In this document: positions 37,832 through 45,700 of the stretch, in pieces
Layout of the letters: every line of letters begins with the position of its first letter
Position numbering within the stretch: position 1 is the stretch's first letter
Assembly (NCBI RefSeq): GCF_026686735.1
Contig: NZ_CP113432.1
Location: forward strand, 3,213,001 to 3,277,000
Length of the DNA: 64,000 nucleotides
Reading direction: 5' to 3'
DNA from: Pseudomonas triclosanedens
Lineage (GTDB): Bacteria; Pseudomonadota; Gammaproteobacteria; Pseudomonadales; Pseudomonadaceae
Program-made: the position numbers and the translations under genes
Notes under the pieces: model-generated
Seen by the model: only the letters and a program-made list of their open reading frames with translations
Told to the model about the DNA's origin: nothing
Database searches by the model: none

Positions 37832-39421
37832 ATGACCCGCAACCGCAGCTGGCTGCCGCGGCTCGCTCTGGCCGTCGGCCTGCTTGCCGGAGCCGGCGCC
37901 CAGGCCGCCGACAAGCCGAACATCCTGGTGATCTTCGGCGACGACATCGGCCAGACCAATATCAGCGCCTATTCACAAGGGGTGGTCGGCTATCGCACGC
38001 CGAATATCGACCGTATCGCCAAGGAAGGCATGCTGTTCACCGACTACTACGCGGAGAACAGTTGCACCGCAGGGCGCTCCACCTTCATCACCGGGCAGGC
38101 ATCGCTGCGCACCGGGCTGACCAAGGTTGGCGTGCCCGGTTCACCGGTGGGCCTGCAGGACCGCGATGTCACTCTGGCCCAGGCGCTCAAGGGGCAAGGC
38201 TATGCCACCGGGCAATTCGGCAAGAACCACCTGGGCGACCGCGACGAATACCTGCCAACCAGGCATGGCTTCGACGAGTTCTTCGGCAACCTCTACCACC
38301 TCAACGCCGAGGAAGAACCCGAGCGTCCGTACTGGCCGAAGGATCCCAAGGACCCATACGTCCAGCACTTCTCCCCGCGCGGGGTGATCCACTCCTATGC
38401 CGACGGCAAGATCGAAGACACCGGCGCGCTGACCAGGAAGCGCATGGAGACCATCGACGACGAAACCACCCAGGCCGCGATCAACTTCATCGGCAAGCAG
38501 GTCAAGGCGGAGAAGCCGTTCTTCGTCTGGATGAACACCACCCGCATGCACCTCTACACCCACGTGCGCGACTCGATGAAGGGACAGAGCGGCATGCCCG
38601 GCAACGAGTACGCCGACGGCATGCTCGAACACGATGGCGACGTCGGCAAGCTGCTCAAGACCCTCGATGACCTGAAGATCACCGACAACACTATCGTCAT
38701 CTATACCACCGACAACGGCCCGAACCGCTTCACCTGGCCGGATGCCGCCACCTCGCCGTTCCGCAACGAGAAGAACTCCAACTACGAGGGCGCCTTCCGT
38801 GTGCCGGCGATGATTCGCTGGCCGGGGCACATCGAGGCCGGGCAGGTTTCCAACGGGCTGTTCTCGGGGCTGGACTGGTTCCCCACCCTGCTCTCGGCAG
38901 TGGGTGTTCCCGATGCCAAGGAGCGCCTGCTCAAAGGCTGGGCGCCGACAGCGGGCGGACCGAGCTTCAAGGTGCACCTGGACGGCTACGACCAGCTTGC
39001 CTACCTCACCGGCAAGCAGAAGGACAGCGCGCGTAGCGAGTTCTACTACTTCAACGACGACGGGCAACTGGTGGCCATGCGCTTCGGCGACTGGAAAGCG
39101 GTGTTCTGCGAGCAGCGCAAGCCCGGTGGCTTCGAGGTGTGGAGCGAGCCGTTCGTGTGCCTGCGCATTCCCAAGCTGTACAACCTGCGCATGGACCCGT
39201 ACGAGACCGCCGACATCGTCTCCGACCAGTACAACAACTGGCTGGTGAAGAACGCCTACCTGCTGGGTATCGCCACCATGAAATCGACGCAGTTCCTGCA
39301 GACCTTCATCGAATGGCCGCCCAGCCAGCGCCCGGCCAGCTTCACCATCGACCAGGTGCAGCAGGCGGTGTACCAGAAGATCGCCGAAAAGGCGCGCCAG
39401 CAGGCGCAGCAGAAGCCCTGA
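37832..39421 (+). CDS. Secreted sulfatase (formylglycine-type), arylsulfatase family
   Basis: ATG 37832 (MTRNRSWLPRLALAVGLLAG) gives 529 residues with a signal peptide ending QAA/DKPN, so it acts in the periplasm or outside. It hydrolyses sulfate esters. The modification motif is C78-T-A-G-R82 in AENSCTAGRSTFITGQ. Calcium ligands appear as GDDIG (D37, D38) and a late TTDNGPNR. CTAGR fits the relaxed (C/S)-x-(P/A)-x-R rule but not the classical CxPSR. It is divergent from the DUF1302/DUF1329 genes, so it may strip sulfate from a hydrophobic sulfated substrate before uptake. The substrate is unknown. Confidence 0.9.
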   Translation: MTRNRSWLPRLALAVGLLAGAGAQAADKPNILVIFGDDIGQTNISAYSQGVVGYRTPNIDRIAKEGMLFTDYYAENSCTAGRSTFITGQASLRTGLTKVGVPGSPVGLQDRDVTLAQALKGQGYATGQFGKNHLGDRDEYLPTRHGFDEFFGNLYHLNAEEEPERPYWPKDPKDPYVQHFSPRGVIHSYADGKIEDTGALTRKRMETIDDETTQAAINFIGKQVKAEKPFFVWMNTTRMHLYTHVRDSMKGQSGMPGNEYADGMLEHDGDVGKLLKTLDDLKITDNTIVIYTTDNGPNRFTWPDAATSPFRNEKNSNYEGAFRVPAMIRWPGHIEAGQVSNGLFSGLDWFPTLLSAVGVPDAKERLLKGWAPTAGGPSFKVHLDGYDQLAYLTGKQKDSARSEFYYFNDDGQLVAMRFGDWKAVFCEQRKPGGFEVWSEPFVCLRIPKLYNLRMDPYETADIVSDQYNNWLVKNAYLLGIATMKSTQFLQTFIEWPPSQRPASFTIDQVQQAVYQKIAEKARQQAQQKP

Positions 39422-39700
39422 CGGTGGGCCAGCCAGAGCACCTGGCGGTGCCCTGGCTGGAGTCTCGGAACGGGACGCCGACGGCCTTGACCGCGCGTCG
39501 GCAGCCAGGCCCGGTTCCAGCGCCGCATCGCAACTGAGGATGGAGTCGCCGGCCACGAAGTTCAGGGCCGAAACTGGCCAGTTGCGGTAGCGTTTTCCCA
39601 AGCGGGCGACCTGCCTTTCCACGGTCCGCAGCCCGCCGGGGGCAGCGCCACGCACCGGATACCGGATGCAACCCGGGCCGCCGTCGCCAGGCGACATGCA
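39422..39700. other. Intergenic region without a convincing gene
   Basis: Between the sulfatase stop and the RTX terminator the minus strand keeps an open frame that reads like a short protein piece (RYRNWPVSALNFVAGDSIL). It has no start signal and continues only into antisense of the sulfatase. It may be a decayed gene fragment; nothing is recognised with confidence. Confidence 0.4.
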
Positions 39701-39736
39701 CACCGGAAAGAAAGAACCCGCCTTGCGGCGGGTTCT
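39701..39736 (-). terminator. Rho-independent terminator of the RTX gene
   Basis: On the minus strand a perfect 10-bp stem AGAACCCGCC/GGCGGGTTCT with a 4-base loop is followed by TTCTTTC, 15 bases after the RTX stop codon. Confidence 0.85.
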
Positions 39737-39751
39737 GTCAGTGGCACTCGA

Positions 39752-42700
39752 TCAGGATTGCCAGTTCGCGGCGATCACCACATTGAGCTGGTCGCGCTGC
39801 GCCTGGGTCAGGTTGATCTCCCCTCCGGCCGGTGCGCCGAAGGCCGCCATCGCGTTCACCAGGTTGTCGACCGCGTTGGCATACAGCGTCGAACCGCCAG
39901 CCTGGATCGCATCGACCTTCTGCGCCGGGTCGCGGTACCAGTCCTGGATGGTCACGCGATCTTCCGATCCCCTGACGTCCAGCACCAGATTGTCCCCATC
40001 GCGCGACAGCCAGAGGTTGTCGCGACCGATGCCTTCGAAGGCGAGCACATCATTGTCCGCCGGTGTGTTGGACAGGTTGTTGATGACGTCCTGGCCGTCG
40101 CCGGCAGCGAACCGATAGGTGTCCGAACCATCCCCGCCCAGCAGATAGTCGTTGCCCTTGTTGCCGCGCAACTGGTCGTTGCCGGCGCCGCCGTCGATCA
40201 GGTCGGCATCGGACGAACCGAGGATGATCTGGTCGCCAGCCTGCCCCGCTGTCACCGTGCCGAAAGCACGCTCATCGGGCACGTTGCGGTACACCGGCGA
40301 GCCTTTCGGGTCCGGGTTGGCCAGGCCGAAGGCGCCGAATATCTGGTCCGCGCTCAACGAGCCGCCACTGGCGAACACGATGTTGTCGACGACGTTGTCG
40401 CCACCCAGGAACCAGTTCTTCAGCGTCACCTTGTCCGTGCCGCCGCTGACGTTGAGCACCAGGTCGTTGCCGCTCTTCATCAGCCCGCTGCCGACCTGAT
40501 TGAAGGTGATGCCCTCGAAGCGCAGGGTATCGACGCCACCGCCGGTGTTGTCGATGACATCCTGGCCGCTGCCGGCGGCAAAGATGTACACGTCGTCACC
40601 GCGACCGCCGACGAGGGTGTCGTTGCCGACGCCGCCGTTGAGGGTGTCGTCGCCATTGCCGCCTTCGAGGCGATCCGCACCGGCATCGCCGAACAGCACG
40701 TCGTTGCCGTTGAAGCCCTGGAGCAGGTCGCGCTGGGCGCCACCGTTGAGTGCCGCGTCGTTGCCGGCCGAGCCCTGGAGCGTATTGTCGTAGCTCGCCG
40801 CCGGCGCGGACGGAACCGGCAGGCCGAAGGCGCCGAATATCTGCGCCGCCGTGAGCTGGCCACCGGTCTCGAAGGTGATGGTCTCGACCAGGTTCTCGCC
40901 GCCCAGGAAGTAGTTCTTCAGCGTCACCTGGTTGGTGGTGCTGCCGTTCACCTTGAGGATCAGGTCGTTGCCGGACTTGGTGAGCCCGGAACCGACCTGG
41001 TTGAAGGTGATGCCATTGCCGAAGCGCAGCGTGTCGTTACCGTTGCCCTGCTCCTCGATGACGTCCTGGCCGGCGGTATAGATGTACAGGTCATTGCCCT
41101 CGCCGCCCACCAGCCGGTCGTTGCCGGCGCCACCGTTGAGCGTGTCGTTGCCGGCGCCGCCGAGCAGTACGTCATGCCCTGCGGTGCCGGTCAGCACATC
41201 GTCGCCACCCACACCGGGCACCGGCGGAGTGCCCGGATCGGTCGGGTCGGTAGGATCGGTCGGGTCCGTCGGATCGGTCGGGTCGGTCGGCCCTCCCGAT
41301 CCGTCCGGCAGAGCCGTCAGCATCCCGGCGATCTGCGCGGTGGTCAGGTAACTGCCGCCGTCGGGCTGCACGTAGTCGATGGCATTGTCGCCGCCGAGGA
41401 AGTGCTTGCTCACCCGCACCTGCTGCGCCAGGTCCTTGTCGACCAGGATCACCAGATCGTCGCCTTCGCGGTGGAAGCTCAGGCGGCTGCGATCGATCCC
41501 TTCGAGGAAGAACACCCCGTCGAACCCGCCACCGGCGTTGTCGATCACATCCAGGCCACCCTGGGCGCGGTAGTAGTACTTGTCGTCACCCGCGCCGCCG
41601 GCCAACTGGTCGTTGCCATCCTCGCCGTCCAGCACGTCATTGCCGGCGCCGCCGATGATCACATCGTTGCCCGAACCGGTGGCCATGCCGTTGCCGCCGG
41701 ACAGGTAGTCGTTGCCATCGCCACCCTCGACCTGGTCGTCGCCGCCCATGCCGAACAGGGTGTCGTTGCCCGCACCGCCACGGATCAGGTCGCGGCTGTC
41801 GTAACCGGAGAGCTGCTCGCCGGCGGACGTGCCGTCGATCACCGCGCTATAGCCACCGGGCACGCCGTTGGCTGCCGCGATGTGGGCGATGCGCGCCGCC
41901 TGGATCATGAAGCCGCCGTTGGGCTGGACATAGGCGATAGCCTTGTCGCCGCCAGCGAAGTGCCCCAGGACGCGAACACCCTGGGCCGGATCGGCATCGA
42001 CCTCGATCAGCAGGTCGTCGCCGTCACGGCGGAAGCTCAGGCGGTCTGCGCCGATGCCCTCGCCGAAGAACACTCCATCGTTGCCGCCGCCACTGTTGTC
42101 GATGACATCGAAGCCATCGCCTTCGTTGTAGACATACTTGTCGTTGCCGGTGCCGCCCGCGAGCCAGTCGCTGCCGGCGCCGCCGTCGAGCTGGTCGTCA
42201 CCGCTGCCACCGAAGACAGTGTCGTCGCCCGCCTCGCCTTCGAGGTAGTCGTTGCCGCCCTCGCCATGCAGCGTGTCGTTGCCGGCGCGGCCCCAGGCCT
42301 TGTCGTCACCGTCGCCCAGGCGCATCAGATCGTCCTGCGCACGGTAGCCCAGGAAGCTGTCAGCCCCCACGGTTCCCCAGTGGATCACCCGGCTTTCCAC
42401 CTCGGCCTGCGACAGCTCGCTGCCGTCGGCGAAGACGAAGCGGTCCAGCTTGAAGTGATCCGTCGGTTCCCTGAACCAGTTCTGCACGGTGATCGAATCG
42501 GTGCCATTGGCGTGCTCGATGATCATGTCCAGGCCACGGCGGTTGAAGGTCAGGTCGCCGGCCGAGATGCCTTCGCCGAACTCCAGCACATCCGCGGTCG
42601 CGGCGACGTTGCTGTAAGCCTCGTCCGGGCGCCGCTCGATCAGCAGGTCACGCCCGTCGCCGAGGGCGAAGCGGTAGGTGTCTTCGCCGAAGGAACCGTA

Positions 42701-45700
42701 CAGCGTGTCGTTGCCGGTACCGCCCTGGAGGATGTTGCTGCCCTGGTCCCACGGGCTGTTGTAGGCGATCAGGATGTCGTCGCCGGCGCCGCCGGAAAGC
42801 AGGTCGAACGCTTCGCCGGTCAACTGGTCGTTGCCGTCGCCGCCATGCAGCTCGCCGGAACCGACGAGGATATCGTCACCGGCACCACCGTCGAGCACGC
42901 CGGAGCCGACCAGGTTATCGTCGCCCTCCTCGCCATACAGGCGATCGTCGCCGCCACCCCCATTAAGGGTGTCGTTGCCGGCACCGCCGTGCAGCGTGTC
43001 GTTGCCCCAGTCGCCGTTGAGCAGGTCGTCGCCGGCCTCGCCGAACAGCAGGTCGTCACCGTCGCCGCCGTTGAGGGTATCGGCGCCGTCCTGGCCGTGG
43101 ATCTGGTCGTTGCCGTCCTGGCCGTGAACGATGTCGTCGGCACCGCCGGCGTGGATCAGGTCACTATCGGCGTGCCCGAAGATCTCGTCGGCAGCCTCGG
43201 TACCGGCAAGCGCCATCTGCTTGATCTGCGCGTGATCCCAGCGCGTTCCGTCGGCGAAGGTGATGGCCTCCACCGCCGTCGAACCCGGCACTCCGGCCTG
43301 GTCGGAGAACTGGCCGCGAATGCGCAGTTGGTCACCGGTGGCCGCGCGGGTGATCACCAGGTCCAGGCCATCGCGACGCAGCAGCAGCTCGCTCGCCAGC
43401 GCATCGCCGAAGTTCAGGGTATCCGCCCCGGCACTGTCTTCGATCACATCGCTGCCACTGCCGCCGGCGAAGGTATAGGTATCGTCGCCGTCGCCGCCCT
43501 GGAGCAGATCGCTGCCGACACCGCCATCGACGATGTCGTTGCCGACGCCACCCAGCAGCGTGTCGTCGCCCGAACCGCCGTGTATCTGGTCGTCGCCCGC
43601 ACCGGCATCGATGAAGTCGTTGCCATCCAGCCCGTGCACCATGTCATTGGCCGTATAGGCATGGATGACATCCGCCAGCGCCGTGCCCTTGAGGGTCAGC
43701 AGGTACAGCTCTGCCGCTCCCAGGAGGGCCGACGGATTGCTGCCCAGGTGCAGGTCGATGGTCGTGCGCGGCGTTTCACCCTGGTAGAAGCCCTCCAGCG
43801 TCAGTTGGTCGCCGGCATTGCCGATGAAACTGATCTGCAGGTCGTTGCCGACCTTCCTGAAGACCACGTTCGCGTCGGTCGCATCCGGCAGCTTGAGCGT
43901 CAGGCCGGAGGTGTACTCGTCGTTGATCCTGTCCCGGCCATCGCCGGCGCGGAAGACATAGGTGTTGGCACCAGCGCCGCCGCTGAGCAGGTCAGTGCCG
44001 GTACCGCCTGCCAGCACGTCGTTGCCATCGCCGCCCCAGAGCCGGTCGTCGCCTTCGTTGCCGGACAGGATGTCGTTGCCGGCTTCGCCATACAGCCCGT
44101 CATTGCCCTGGCCGCCATCGATGGTGTCATTGCCCGCGGCACCGTAGACGGTGTCGTCACCACCCTGGGCCGAGATCACGTCGTCACTGGCGTAGCCGCG
44201 CAGGTGATCGTTCGCGGCGGTGCCGGTGATGGCCAGCGCCTTGACCTGCTCGATATTCCAGGCGGTACCGTCGGCGAAGCGGACCTCGTCGAGCCGGTAG
44301 TCGCTCTGGCCATCGGCCTGGAAGAAGTTGAGCACGGTGATGCGATCGCCGGTACCGGCCAGCGACAGCACCAGGTTGTCGCCGTTGCGGGTGACGGCGA
44401 TGTCTGCCGGTACGATACCGTCGGCGAAGACGATGGCGTCCAGCCCTGTCGTATCGGTGTCGTAGTTGTCCAGCGTGTCCTGGCCCCAGCCGCGAGCGAA
44501 CCGATAGCGGTCGGAACCAGCGCCACCGACCAGGTTGTCGTTACCCTCGCCGCCCTCAAGAATATCGTCGCCGGCCTCGCCCATCAGCCGGTCGTCGCCG
44601 GCACCGCCGTTGAGCGAATCGTCTCCGCTATCGCCGTAGAGCTGGTCGTTGCCTTCGTTGCCGCTCAACGAATCGTTGCCTGCCTCGCCATAGACCCAAT
44701 CGTCGCCGGCACCAGCGGCAATGCTGTCGGCGGTAGCGTAGCCGCGCAGGTTGTCGTTGCCCGCGGTGCCCTGGATGGCCAGGGTCTTGACCGTTTCCAC
44801 GGTCCAGACAGTGCCATCGGCAAAGCGCACTTCGTCCAGCCGCGAATGGCTGGCGCCATCCTGGTTGAAATAGCCGCGAACGGTGATGCGGTCGGTTGAG
44901 CCCGCGAGCGTGAGGATCAGGTCCGAGTAGTTGCGGGTGACCAGGATGTCGCCGCTGGCGATGCCGCTGCCGAAGGCGATGGCATCGACCCTGGCCTCGG
45001 ACGAGTCGTAGTTGTCGATGATGTCCTGGCCCCAGCCGCGCTCGAAGCGGTAGACATCGGAGCCTGCGCCACCGGTCAGCGTGTCGTTGCCCGTGCCGCC
45101 AGTCAGCACATCGTCGCCAGCGCCGCCATCGAGGGTGTCGTTGCCTTCGCCACCGTCCAGGCTGTCGTTGCCGCCGCGCGCCTCGATGCGGTCATTGCCG
45201 GCGCCAGCGGAAATGCTGTCGGCGCTGGCATAGCCGGTCAGTACGTCGTTGCCGTCGGTGCCGAGGATCGCCAGCGCCTTGACCTGCTCGATGTTCCATT
45301 GCGCGCCGTCGGCGAAGCGGATTTCCTCGAGCCGGTAGGCGCTGGCGCCGTCATTCTCGAAGTAGTTCCGCAGCGTGATCCGGTCTGTCGTGCCCTTGAG
45401 GCTCAGCACCAGGTCGGAGCCATTGCGGGTAATGGCGATATCGGCCTGGGCGATACCCTGGCCGAACACGATGGCGTCGGTCCTGGCCGTGCCGGTATCG
45501 TAGTTGTCGATGATGTCCTGGCCCCAGCCGCGCTCGAAGCGGTAGACATCGGAGCCTGCGCCGCCGGTCAGCGTGTCGTTGCCCGTGCCGCCGGTCAGCA
45601 CATCGTCGCCAGCGCCGCCATCGAGGGTGTCGTTGCCTTCGCCACCGTCCAGGCTGTCGTTGCCGCCACGCGCCTCGATGCGGTCATTGCCGGCGCCAGC

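Noticed and set aside
39422..39700. Possible minus-strand gene downstream of the sulfatase
   Set aside because: The frame has no start site and extends only into antisense of the sulfatase; at best a decayed fragment.
39758..44899. Very long plus-strand open frame opposite the RTX gene
   Set aside because: It is antisense to regularly repeated calcium-binding codons; its Val/Ala/Gly-rich composition and lack of ribosome site mark it as a shadow.
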